A DNA stretch of 64,000 bases from Penelope pileata (taxonomy: Eukaryota; Chordata; Aves; Galliformes; Cracidae): the NCBI GenBank assembly GCA_013396635.1, contig WBMW01005677.1:186001-250000 (forward strand), read 5' to 3'. Both the position numbers and the translations under genes were made by a program. Below, in pieces: positions 1 through 12,100 of this stretch. Under the pieces are notes generated by a model that saw only the letters and a list, made by a program, of their open reading frames with translations, made no database searches and was not told the origin of the DNA. How positions within the stretch are numbered: position 1 is the stretch's first letter; every line of letters starts with the position of its first letter.

Positions 1-2542
1 AGCTGCCGGGAAATGCTGTCTGAAGAAAGTAACGGAAAGGCTCTGCTCCTCCTTGAAGTGCTGGTTTTCTCCAGGCACAAGGATGCTAGGGCTGGTGTGG
101 GCAGAGGCCAAGTCCCAGCTCTGGAAATCATCCCCTGCTTGCACTGTTCTGCAGCCTGGAGGGCTGGCTGGCAGCACTGGTGGGGGGGGGGGCATCAATG
201 GAGGGGATCTCCTGCACTCTTGTGCTCCACTCCCATGCCCTAAGGTTAGGGGTGCCTGGTTTGTCCTCCTGGGGCTCCTGGGTTGGCTCCTGGTGGTACC
301 TGACACCCACTGGGAATTCCCTGGTGTAGTTTGTGCATTGAGGAACCCAAAAATGGCATCTAAACTGGGTGAAGAAATGCAAAAGGGAAGGGTCGCAGTG
401 ATCCGCAGGGCAGTGCTCATGAAGGGGCCAGGGGGAGGGGTGAGAAATTCCTGTAGGTGCAATGACGTGCCACACAGCAACCCACCCGTGTTTTCAAAGA
501 GAAAACCAAGGGTGTCTGCGCAGAAGACAGAAGGGAGAACACATTTTTTAGAGATGTCTTTGCAAGAGCTGTGCTGTCACTACACTTAATTACGCTGTGT
601 CCTGCAGCAGACTGAAGAGGCTGCTGCCGATACGCCAACAGTCTGTGTCCGACATGAAAGCGACCCTGTCCCTCACCAGAAAGGAGTAGGTGCTGCCATC
701 TCTACGTCACTGAGCAGATGCTTGGGAGACTTTTCCTCTGAGAAATCTCTTTGTAGGTTCTCTTTGCTGAGCTCAGGGGTCCTGGAAATCCCATGGGACG
801 GGCTGACTCCCAGCCCTCCTTTCTAGCAGTGAGAAGCGGCTTCTGCTCCCCCCGTACCCATGGGATCCCCACTGCTGGGCCACAGTGGGAAGAGGGCAGA
901 GCATTGATGCCTCTCAACCTGGGGGGGCTTCATAGAAAGACTGGAAAAAACAGAACAATAGGAAGGGAATACCCATGGATGTGGCCCTCCTTCCACGTGG
1001 TGTTGGGGGGCACCCACAGTGCCCAGTGCAGCACAGCGACACGGGATCGGTGGGCAGAGGGAGGGAAAGAAGGCAGCACCATTGCTCGAAGAGGGGTTTT
1101 GGGATCTGCTGCTAATAAGCAGCTTGGACCCAGCTCAGGATGGGCTTGGGAGAAGCGTCTGATTCTTTTCTGCAGCAGACGGCTTTATCTCTGAATTGAT
1201 TTCCATGCAAATGGTGGGGGAGTCACCAACTCCATTATTTCAACTTTCTTTCCCCTTTCTTTCCCTTTAATCTGCTCCTGCAGCGTGTCCCCATGCCATG
1301 GTGCTCGCAGACCTCTTGCTGGGCTGTGGTGCCCGGTGCCCACCCCACTGCCCACCCCGCCGCCCCCACAGCTCCTCGGCACCGTCCCCTGTGCAGGGAG
1401 CTGGGGGCTCTCCCCATTCCCAAAAGTTTCCCATAGCTGAAATTTGGGGACTGATGGTTGCGTTTTTCGGGAGCCTTGTGAATCACGAAGGAAACGAGTT
1501 TGCTAGGAAATAGCATTTATACTATTTGAAACCTGTTTTATACACCCAGGTTTACACGGAAAACGAAAAGGGGCATTCCTTATTTTTGATGTGTAATTGC
1601 CGTAATCTGAAAATAAACCAATAAAAGAAACATCCGAACTAATGGTCTGCCATCACGAAGGCTTAATGGAAAACATCATCCTGTCAAACGTGATTAGATT
1701 AAAGCCATTTCTGAACCTTAAAAAATAATAATAATGGCACAGTGGTGTGTTTTTCGAAATACGTAACTTTAAAAATCTATAATGCTATGGAGAAAAAGAA
1801 CTCAATTGCCTTTCTTTCTGCTTTCGGGCTTTTCAAAACCAGGGCTTGAGATCTTCTGCCTCGTGCATTCCTGCGCAGCGCAAAGCTGGCGCTGCTCAGA
1901 GGCATTCCCCACTGTCTCCAGCATGACCTTCCTGCAGTCCTCCTTTATCCCCGGGAGGCAGAGCAGTGCCTGCACTGGGCACCTGAGCTCCTCTCGCTGT
2001 TCCAGTACTCACAGCGATGAACCCAGAGCTCACCGCGCTCCTCAGGTTCACCGCACCCCGCACAGTGCCCTGCCGAGCTGTAAAACCCGCTCTGAGCTCT
2101 TTGGTTTTTTTACTTCATGCTTTGCTGAGCAACCTGAGGCAGCTGGAGGAGCCTGAACACATGTTAACCATGCGTAATTTCATCTTAAATGCAGCTTAAT
2201 GGATATTGCTGTGTTTAAGTGATATTGCTACAGACCATTTCGGTGCCGTCTGTATTGAGAAGGACCTGCTGACGTTTCGGAAGGACATTGGAATACATGC
2301 TCATGCTATTAAGGAAACAAAATGTATTTTTTCCACACTGGGTTGTCACCCGAGCACGTGGCAGCATCCCCCCTGTATCTGTGGGATACACTGGGGAAAG
2401 GTTTTGGGGGGAGCAAAGACATAGTCAATGGAAATGGAACAGGAGATTGTGAGCTCTGCTCCTTTCCTCCCCTTTGTATCTGACAGAGCTCCTGATGTGT
2501 TCCCAGCAGAGGTGAAGGTGGCTGCACGGAAGCTCATCCGTC
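1..2542. other. 5' intergenic sequence
   Basis: No gene is recognised with confidence. The block 1555-1735 is AT-rich and non-repetitive (tgtgtaattgccgtaatctg, gattagattaaagcc), like a non-coding regulatory element. A possible terminal exon of an upstream gene at 609-689 is listed separately. Confidence 0.55.
609..689 (+). other. Possible terminal coding exon of an upstream gene (weak)
   Basis: After the tandem acceptor tgtcctgcag|cag, one frame (first codon at 609) reads RLKRLLPIRQQ, SVSDMKATLSLTRKE and then TAG at 687-689. It looks protein-like, but it is only 26 codons and I cannot assign it to a gene. In mammals CARMIL1 lies upstream of SCGN, but this C-terminus does not match the CARMIL1 end I remember. 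Confidence 0.15.
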
Positions 2543-2685
2543 ATTCAGTCCAGCCCCTGGCTCCACACAGGACCACCCAAAATTCAAACCCTGTGTCTGA
2601 GAGCGATGTCCAAATGCTCCTTGAACTCCGGCAGCTTGGGGCTGGGCAGCCTGTGCCAGGGCCCGACCACCCTCTGGAAAAGGGG
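2543..2685 (-). mobile_element. CR1 LINE 3' fragment (-) upstream of SCGN
   Basis: This copy shares the blocks ggaccacccaaaattcaaac, tgtccaaatgctcc, gaactccggcagcttggggc and gggcccgaccaccctctgg with the 58165 copy. It lies about 340 bp upstream of the SCGN start codon. Confidence 0.92.
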
Positions 2686-2954
2686 GCCCCAGTGCTCAGA
2701 GCCCTGACTCCGAGTTCCTTTGCTTTGTGTTGCAGGAGGATGGGGATGTGGCTGTCCTGCTGTCCCCACCCTGCAGTGATTCCTTCAGGCAGCAGGGAGG
2801 GGAAGGTGCAGGCCCTCTGCCTGCCGCCAGCTGCTGCTTCGCTTTCACAAACCAAGGAGGAGAGTTACAAATTTTCGCAAACTTCTTCAAATTCCTTTTT
2901 CCCCTGAACAGCGCTTTTCTGAAGTTTCACATCTCCCTCAAGAACCCCCCGTTC

Positions 2955-3135
2955 CCCGGCAGCCAGTACCCGTGCCCACACCGCGGCGGAGCNGGGGCTG
3001 CGCGGGCCGTGCCGGCAGCACCATGGAGAGCGGCGCGGCGCCGCGCCTGGACGCCGCCGCCTTCCTGGGCACCTGGCGACGCTTCGACGCCGATGGCAAG
3101 TGGGGGGCACGCGTGGGGGCCCGGGGGGAGCACCG
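2955..3135 (+). promoter_or_regulatory. SCGN: CpG-rich promoter and 5'UTR region of SCGN
   Basis: GC content and CpG density rise sharply around the start codon, unlike the AT-richer flanks, and no TATA box is visible. This suits a CpG-island promoter. The start codon has a good Kozak context (gcagcaccATGG). A single N at 2993, only 30 bases before the ATG, means the local sequence is not fully reliable. The transcription start is not determined. Confidence 0.6.
3023..3095 (+). CDS. SCGN: SCGN exon 1 (residues 1-24 plus one base)
   Basis: This exon encodes the N-terminus and the first half of EF-hand 1, ending in RRFDAD. The ATG at 3023 is chosen for its Kozak context and because the following LDAAAF...RFDAD matches the N-terminus of secretagogin. 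To join exon 2 in frame and restore a 12-residue EF loop, the exon must end at 3095, so the intron starts with gcaagt, a GC donor. No nearby GT donor gives the right phase. Confidence 0.93.
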
Positions 3136-6100
3136 GGCTGCGGGAGAGCCTGGGGGTGCCCGGGTGGGAGTGCGAGTGGATGGGCTCCTGCGCCAGTGGG
3201 GATGGAGTCCCATGGGTGTTTTGGGGCTTCCCCTTCCTCCCTGTCGTGCCCCAACGTGAGGTCTGAAATTCCCCATCTCACCCCAAAGCCTTTTCATCTC
3301 CTCCCCGTTCTTCCTCTTGAGTTTCCCGTTGTTTGTTGTCCCTGAGAAGTTTTCCGTAAGGAGGACTCCTCCCGGAGCCCCGCAGCGCTGTGCCCACCAC
3401 CCCGCAGAACTGAAGCAGAGCACATCAGGGGGCTCCAGTCGTGGACCCCCGGAGCAGGCAGGGCCCCAGCAGCCCCCAGCGCTCAGCCCGTAACACCCAA
3501 TCCTCGGTGTCTTCCTTGCGTTTAGACAACGGCTACATAGAGGGGAAGGAGCTCGACAACTTCTTCCGTCACCTCCTGGAGAAGCTGAGACCAGAGGTAC
3601 GTACGGTGTGGGCAGAGTCCGAGCTAACAGGTTGTTATGTTGGAAACGTTTGCATTTATTGCTCCCCTGCCAGCCCCCAATGCACAGAGCTCTTAGCAAC
3701 AGGGCGCACGGGGCAGGTGTGGCACCGGGTGTCGGCCATCTGGTGCGGCCACACATCTGCTGTCGCCGTGAGGCTGGTGCTGGCGGGGAGCCGGGCAGCA
3801 AGGCCCCTGCCTCACTGCATCGCCGTGCAGCCTACGGCCAGCTGGGAAGAGAAAAGGAGGAAGCGTCCTCCAAAGGGAGGGAGAGGGTGTGCCAGAACCT
3901 GAGATGAAACAATTCCCTTACGCAAATAGTGGTTAATGGAAAGGGGAAAGGTGGCTGATAGAAGGCATAAATTCACGAGCATTGAGTGCAAAATCCAAGT
4001 TGCACTCAGAAGCTGATCAGGAGTCTTTAATCTTTGGGGCTACCGTAAAAAGGGTTCTGTGAATCACTTTTTCAAGCAAGGTTTTGTTTAATTTGGAAGT
4101 AAATTTGGAATGAAATATCGGTGGTTTCTGCAGAAATGTTTCTCTGGAGCACGGACGGCGACATGAACAGATAGGCACATAAAAACAGTTTAAAGAAAAT
4201 GAAATAAGATTCCAAGATAAGCACTAAGAATCACTAGGGACGCAGGAAAACTGTTCTAGAGAGAAGTGGGCAGATAACGATAGGAAGATGGCAAATGGCT
4301 TTAAACTAAACAAGGGTGAGCTTAGGTTGGATGTTAGGAGGAAANGCCGGGGGTGGGACGGGGCCACGCGTGGGCCCTCGGCCTCTCCCCGCACCCCTCG
4401 GGGCCGCCCCCGGGGCGGGGCCGCCGTCCTCAAAGCCGGGGCGGCGGGCGGGCGCCGGGCANNNNNNNNNNNNNNNNNNNNNNNNNNNNNNNNNNNNNNN
4501 NNNNNNNNNNNNNNNNNNNNNNNNNNNNNNNNNNNNNNNNNNNNNNNNNNNNNNNNNNNNNNNNNNNNNNNNNNNNNNNNNNNNNNNNNNNNNNNNNNNN
4601 NNNNNNNNNNNNNNNNNNNNNNNNNNNNNNNNNNNNNNNNNNNNNNNNNNNNNNNNNNNNNNNNNNNNNNNNNNNNNNNNNNNNNNNNNNNNNNNNNNNN
4701 NNNNNNNNNNNNNNNNNNNNNNNNNNNNNNNNNNNNNNNNNNNNNNNNNNNNNNNNNNNNNNNNNNNNNNNNNNNNNNNNNNNNNNNNNNNNNNNNNNNN
4801 NNNNNNNNNNNNNNNNNNNNNNNNNNNNNNNNNNNNNNNNNNNNNNNNNNNNNNNNNNNNNNNNNNNNNNNNNNNNNNNNNNNNNNNNNNNNNNNNNNNN
4901 NNNNNNNNNNNNNNNNNNNNNNNNNNNNNNNNNNNNNNNNNNNNNNNNNNNNNNNNNNNNNNNNNNNNNNNNNNNNNNNNNNNNNNNNNNNNNNNNNNNN
5001 NNNNNNNNNNNNNNNNNNNNNNNNNNNNNNNNNNNNNNNNNNNNNNNNNNNNNNNNNNNNNNNNNNNNNNNNNNNNNNNNNGCCATCTGGTGCGGCCACA
5101 CATCTGCTGTCGCCGTGAGGCTGGTGCTGGCGGGGAGCCGGGCAGCAAGGCCCCTGCCTCACTGCATCGCCGTGCAGCCTACGGCCAGCTGGGAAGAGAA
5201 AAGGAGGAAGCGTCCTCCAAAGGGAGGGAGAGGGTGTGCCAGAACCTGAGATGAAACAATTCCCTTACGCAAATAGTGGTTAATGGAAAGGGGAAAGGTG
5301 GCTGATAGAAGGCATAAATTCACGAGCATTGAGTGCAAAATCCAAGTTGCACTCAGAAGCTGATCAGGAGTCTTTAATCTTTGGGGCTACCGTAAAAAGG
5401 GTTCTGTGAATCACTTTTTCAAGCAAGGTTTTGTTTAATTTGGAAGTAAATTTGGAATGAAATATCGGTGGTTTCTGCAGAAATGTTTCTCTGGAGCACG
5501 GACGGCGACATGAACAGATAGGCACATAAAAACAGTTTAAAGAAAATGAAATAAGATTCCAAGATAAGCACTAAGAATCACTAGGGACGCAGGAAAACTG
5601 TTCTAGAGAGAAGTGGGCAGATAACGATAGGAAGATGGCAAATGGCTTTAAACTAAACAAGGGTGAGCTTAGGTTGGATGTTAGGAGGAAATCCTTTACT
5701 CAGCGGGCAGTGAGGCCCTGGCCCAGCTGCCCAGAGAGCTGTGGGTGCCCCATCCCTGGAGGCGCTCAAGGCCAGGTTGGGTGGGCCCTGGGCAGCCTGA
5801 GCTGGTGGGGGGCACGGCCCACGGCAGGGGGTGGGGCTGGGCGGGCCTTGAAGTCCCTTCAAACCCAAACCATTCTGTGATTCCATGATAAGTTGCAAAG
5901 TTCGTGCTGTGTTTGGACAGGGATGTCAGACTGTGAGCAGAGGTCGGGAGGAGTCTCCATCCCTGCTTGATCCCACAGCCGCCCCTTTCTTGCCCGTCCC
6001 ACACGGGATTTTGGCAGCAACCTCACCCCAGCTGGGTGCAATCCCAGCACGTTAGAGCACTTTTTATTGCCTTGCTGCTACCAGTGTGAACTTGTGATAC

Positions 6101-9100
6101 TGAGCTCGGTGTGGCACACCAACACGAGCAGCATGAGGCTACGCTCATAACTAACTGTCCCAAACTATCGAGAGCAGTGCCACCAAGTGCCAAAAAAGCC
6201 ACGCTCAGATAACGCCAGCCCTAACCAGCGCGCTCACCTGGCTTGCACCTCGCTTGCTTCTGCTGTATGGGTTTGGCCATAAAAGGAAAAAGCTCAACAA
6301 GCAGCTCTCAGGGACCAGCAGCATCAGAGCAGCCTGCAGGGACAGCATCCATGTGTATGGGATCACCCACAGCACTGGGCAGAGCAACCCCCCCCTCTTT
6401 GTACAGGGTGTTTGTGTAACAATTTGGGGCCATTTTTCTCTTTTTCTCATGCTTGTTTGGTACAGGCTTGTGGTTAATGTAGGATCACAGAATCACAGGA
6501 TCATTAAAGTTGGAAAAGACCTCTAGGATCACCCAGTCCAACCGTCAGCCCATCCCCACCACGCCCACCAACCATGTCCCTCAGTGCCACATCTCCACGT
6601 TTCCTGAGCACCTCCAGGAGGGGTGAGGGGTCCCCTTTGCAGTGCCTTTCACTGCCCCACGGCAGGATAATGGCACCAATGACAGAAGCAGGGAGGTGGG
6701 ACTGAGCATCCTTGGCTCCAGTGCTCCTTGTGACACTTGTTTCTTCTCCGGGCTCTTGACATCTCTGTACAATAATATGTGCTGGCGTGACTTCCAGATG
6801 TGTCTCAAGGATTAATTAGCGGCTGCGTCTGAAGTGCTCTATGAGCGATAAATAATGTTATCAGCTCTGGAAGCTGTCTCTGCTTGAATAGCAAATGGTC
6901 CCATAATTATATTTTTCCAGCCTGCGTTCTCTAAGCCGTTATTTCTGTTAATGACCACTGTAGTCCTTCAGCTCTGTTTTCCTTCCCAGCGACTCTGCAG
7001 CATCCCCAGCTGACACTAAATGCCAGGGGATGGGATGGGACGGGATGGGAGCAGCTGGGAAAACAAAGCGCAGCGGGGCCCGGCGGGCAGGGAGTCAGAT
7101 TTCGTAGTGATGGGTCTGAGCAGGGACGGAGATGTGGAACGCCATCCAGCGAGGGAGGCTGAGGCAGTGCCTTTTATTGAGCCTCAGGGAAATCTCAGAG
7201 GAAGGGAAAACTTAGAAGTGGACCCGAGTTGTGCCGATGCCTTTTAGCTTTACAATAGTTGTTTTCTTGGAGCAGGAAATACTGCCCCTGAATTTCTCTC
7301 TTACATCGCTATACATCTTTCTTTCTAGAGATTATTTAGGAGCTTCCTTGCTTGCTCTTTGCTCTACAGTCAATGGAGCTCCGTCTATACTCTGTTAATA
7401 ATAAGACAGGAAGAGGTTTCTAGGTGAACGGCTGTAAATTTTGGATTGATCTTTCCCTGAAAACTTCTGCAGAATCAATGACGTCTGTGCAGATACAAAA
7501 GGAATTGTGCATTGCCATTACACTTGCAGCGTTCTTCTACAGAAAGACATTTCTCTCAGTTTAAATTAGAGTAAAATTATGCAGAGATTTAGGAGCAGCA
7601 GCCGTTCAGCCAGAAGTTTGTTGCCCTCACCCAACTGCGAGTGTGTAAGAGGCTGTGGGAGGAAATCTTTGAAGTGCAAATGCGTTCGGGTGAGACAGGT
7701 ATTAGCCTCGCTGTAATCCCCGCTCCCCTGGACCACCTGGGTGGTTGTGGCTGGGGGGGACTGCAGCTAATCTTCGGGAGCTCAACCTAACAGCCGTGAA
7801 GGATTTGTCTTTGATTTCTGCTCCCAAGGAAGAGGAGCAGCCCCCAGCCTCTCTTGAGCTTCAGCCTTGCCTTGCTCAATGTCTAAATTACGTCTTTAGC
7901 TTTGTGGTCAGACAGTACAGCCAGGAATGGTAGGCACTCAAACAAAGTGCGATCACCGAAGCATCAGCCAAAGCAGACTGCCCCTGTGCTGCACCACCCA
8001 CCCCAGGAGAGCCAGGGCCGCTCGCTGGTGACTGGCCAGGTGAGAGCAAGAAGACCCCTGGCAACAAGCCTTCACCTCGCATCCTCCTCCGGGCTAAATC
8101 AGAAATCTAAACCCTGAGTCAGTTCTGATAATTGCTCGAATGAGTTTATTTCTGTAGCTGTGGCTTTTCTCAGCCCCGATTATCCTGACCAGTTCCTACT
8201 CCAGCTCCTGCACGTCGAGGCAGAGCGCTGCGGGCACCTGGCCATGCCTACCATGGCAAGCTCAACGCGCCTCCGGCAGTCATGGGCGAAGCCGAAGCGT
8301 TTTCATTGCCCAAAGGAATGTCAGAAAACATTCAGCCTAGTGGAAAGGGCAGAACAAAGAACCCATCTGAAGCCTAACCAGACAAACAGGATGGCACGGG
8401 GAAGGCTGCAGCAGCCTTTGTTTGACACCAGTGTCTTCTGTGTGAAAAAGATATTTCCCACAGATCTGCTGATGGGAGCTAAACCAAGACAAATGAATTT
8501 ACAAAAAACAATGAAAGCAAGGGACAATGGTGTAAGGGCTCATCTACAGTAGCATGCAGGACTGCAGTAAATCCCAACCTCAGCGCAGGGCTGAGCCCTC
8601 CAGCAACAGCTCTGCAGCTCGGTGGGCAGGACCGGGCCCGGAGCTGCCGGGGAAACCCCGCGCCCATGCAGGCTAGGTGGCCCCATCAGCAGCATGGGTG
8701 GAGGGAAAGCATTCCTATGGACGTATTTTAATGCTACAGGATTTAAAGGACAAATATTTGGCCAAATCTAGTTCTTCTGAAATCAAAGTGTGTGTTTCTG
8801 GTGTCTCATCTGGTCATTGCTGGCCTCCCATCGTTACCGTGTGGCTTTTGGCATGCTAATAATTGTCAGGCACTCTTGGCAGATGTAATTTATTTTCGTA
8901 GATCTTGTAGGAATTTGGTATCTCTAAGACCTTTTGCCCTCCTATCGAATTTGGCTGTAACGTTGTTAAGAGAAACATGTGTTCAAGCCAGCATTTCCAG
9001 ATTAGCTTCGTGGGTTTTTTTGAGAAACAGGCTGTAACAATCCCATTTACTTTCTTCTTGCTTGTTACACCACTATCAATATAGTGTCTGGCTTCCAAAA

Positions 9101-12100
9101 ATCATGTCAAGAAGGGGGAAAAAAAATCAATTTATGGCAAGGCTGCCTTGATCAGCAGATTAAATGAGACTTCCCTTTCATCAGGTGGTGAAGTCTCTGC
9201 AGTGCTCCATGCATTTGCTTTTTTCTCCCCCGAAACAAATGACTCGTAGCTCTATTTTCATCAAGAAAAGCCGCTGCCAAGCACATGGATCCCTTAAAGA
9301 GCAAAAATTTAATCAGAAATCGTGGGGCAAGAGTGCAATGATATGCAAGGAATAGGTTAATGAAGAAGGCAGGCTACAGCCAGGTTTGCCAAGAGTCATA
9401 GCCAGCCATGACCAAGAAATCAAATGCTGTGCAGATGAAAAAAAATGTGAGCATGCACTTTCCTTTATTACAAACAGTATTAAAAGCCAAATCACCCTTG
9501 TGATGCTAAATACTTCTAAAGGGTTTCCACAAAACGAAAGACAAAAACTGGACTTGGAAGGGAGAAAGCAGAAAATTCATTTGTTATGGCAACTTGAATT
9601 ACAGAAGCCTTCTTCTGCAGAACTCTGTGGAAGAGCACCCATGGTAAGAAATTTACTGCTTAACCCTGAGATACGTGTGAACAAAATGACAGCAATGTTT
9701 TAAACTGTTTGCCCTTTTATGAGGACAAAAAGTGAGGTGGCCTTCTCATAGTGCACAGCAAGGATTTCTTCCTTGACTGGGCAACGTGAGCATGCAGCAG
9801 TGTTTAGAAACCACAGGGCATCCAACCTGTCAGGGACTTTATTTTCATATAGAATACATACTCATATATGTAAACAATATGTATATACATTCCTACATAT
9901 AAAGCTGGAGCTTTATACTCCTTTGTATACGTGGCAACCTAAAGAGAGGTTAAAACATCCCTCTGTTCCAGGCTGGCTTACATCATCACTACAGCCCAAT
10001 GAAGATCATATTTCTTGGGATTAGCAGAGAGTTGCTTTTTTTGCCCTTAAACAAGCATCAGGAAAGATTTTGCTGGGGATTTCTTTCTGCAATGCCAAGG
10101 GGCCCTTCCTCCCCCCTCCCTGGCTGGATGCCTGTTCTCAGCAACCACACTCCTCCTCAGCCCAACCTGAGCGCAGCTGAGGCTGCTCCGCTTCACGTGG
10201 GTTCACACTGGCACAGCCAAGTCCTCGGCATTACAACATGGGCTGATGCTGAATGTGAACTCCTCTACAGCTGTTTCTGCATTAAGGAGGCAGCAGCTCG
10301 GGGGGAAACCGTGCTCCGCTGTCAGGTAGGGTTATTACCTCTTGATAAACTCTCTTCCAGAAACTCATGGATTTTCAGCATGGAAAATCAGGAATGACAA
10401 CTCGTGTTCTGTGAAAAGCTTAAACTTCCACAAAAATAACATTTTATCTAGCTGCTAAGTAGTTTGCAAGATTTTAGGCCAAGCAGTGAACACTTCTGAA
10501 AGTTCTGAAAACCTTTGGAAGTCGAGAGAAGAGGCTTAAAATGGAGCTGCTGCTTGGGACAGGCAGTGTGCTCAAGGCAGCACTGGCTCTTACAGAAAAA
10601 GGTCGTGTTCGACCATGCTACAGCTGCTTCTCAGAGCAGAACGGTGTAGGATTTTTTCCTACTCCACTTATAATCCATAGAGGATTGAGTGAAAGGAGTG
10701 TGGGCCTGAGGAATGTGCAACCAGACTGTGTTTAGCTTAGGTTTTCTGCTTGCCTCAACCCTTAGTTGAACAGCGAGTTAATAATTACAGGGGAAGGAAG
10801 GAAGGAAAGAAGGAAGGAAAGAAGGAAGGAGGGAAGGAAGAAGGAAAGAAGAAAGGGAGAAAGGAAGAAAAGAAGGAAGAAGGAAGGAAGGAAACACAAA
10901 AATAATTTTGCCTTGAGTGTGCATCTTGGGAAAGCCAGTTTGTGCAGCATCTTTTGCTTCCCTTTTATTCTTTGAAAGTAAAATTGCTTAGCAGTTGCCA
11001 CTACCTTTTGTGTTTCCTGAGCAACATATTTATGAGCAGAGATAGATTGTCCCAAATGAAGAATCCACTGTAGTGTGGCCCCTTGGACTAACACATGTGG
11101 GAGCTGTGTTGTATACATTCCAGCTTTGTGGTTTTTACTCGATGTATCCCATAGTTTGAATCAGTTAAAAAAGAAAAGAAAAGAAAAGGAGGCGATCTTA
11201 TTTTTATGCAGATAACAATGCTCCTGCCACACAAAGTTCAATGAAGTAGTGGTTAAGAGCTGACACAAAGTTGAGCCTTTAACAAAGGACTAGTCTGAAC
11301 TCCGCAGGGCATTTTTTCAAATATCAGCTCTGATTATAGTTTCAGAAATAACTTGTCCTACTGGGCCTGGAGGAGGATAATTTCAGAGTGCTTTGCAAGC
11401 CTATTGAAGTCAGCAACTGATAGGCTTGTCTACTGCTTGGGAAGCATCTGGCAGCATCAAGGTGCAGTCAGGAGGCAATTTAACTGGCACAGAACAAATG
11501 ATAATGCTGAGGGAACGGCCCTCGGGGACACGTCCCCTGCCATGCTGTGCCCCAAGGATGCTCCCCAGGGATGCAGCCTACAGAGAGCCCCCTGGGTACC
11601 CTTGTCCTCCCATTCTCACGCCCAGATCCCCAAACATCCCATCATACAATCATTAAGGTTGGAAAAGACCTCTAGGATCATGTAGTCCAACCATCCACTC
11701 ACAACCAATATCGCCCACTAACCAATGAGCAGCATCAGAACTGCTGTGATACAAAAGCAGAACCAAGCCCCACTGATACAGCAGAAACAGCTGGCTAAAG
11801 AAGTAGGCATTGCTGAAATATTTTAGGGTCTCCAGACACTGCTCTTCCAACTGGTAGCTCAGTTGCGAGAAGGTTCTGCATAGGACTTATTTCTAGAAGT
11901 TCATCTAAGGTGGTGCATTTGTGGGCTTTTAGAAGTGTTAGCTGTAGGGATGCAATGCTCGTCGTGGTTATCTGTGAGGGAGAATTCCTCCAGGCACCCT
12001 TCTGCTGCCCTCAGCAATGTTCGTGCATGTGCTGTTTTCCCCATGGCAGGACACCGTCACAGAAGAAAAAGTTCAGAAGATGAAGGAGCAGTTCATGTCT

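Larger units (their letters stand above)
3597..12049 (+). other. SCGN intron 2 (about 8.4 kb with the gap)
   Basis: This intron holds the 610-bp duplicated segment and the 620-N gap, CR1 fragments near 5.6, 6.5 and 11.7 kb, a 106-nt purine run at 10789, and an AT-rich TAATTA-containing block near 6.8 kb. The true length is uncertain because of the gap. I see no coding exon in it apart from short chance open frames. The stretch 6970-10780 otherwise shows nothing recognisable. Confidence 0.8.

Noticed and set aside
3100..3345. Alternative reading of exon 1 running into intron 1
   Set aside because: Retaining intron 1 breaks the EF loop. The GC-AG splice restores the family sequence exactly.
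2938..3801. 287-codon minus-strand open frame over SCGN exons 1 and 2
   Set aside because: It is antisense to verified SCGN exons in GC-rich, stop-poor sequence, and its translation has no domain.
4224..5254. Long open frames of about 220-312 codons around the N gap
   Set aside because: They are open only because most of their codons are N. The real flanks are CR1, GC-rich DNA and duplicated intron sequence.
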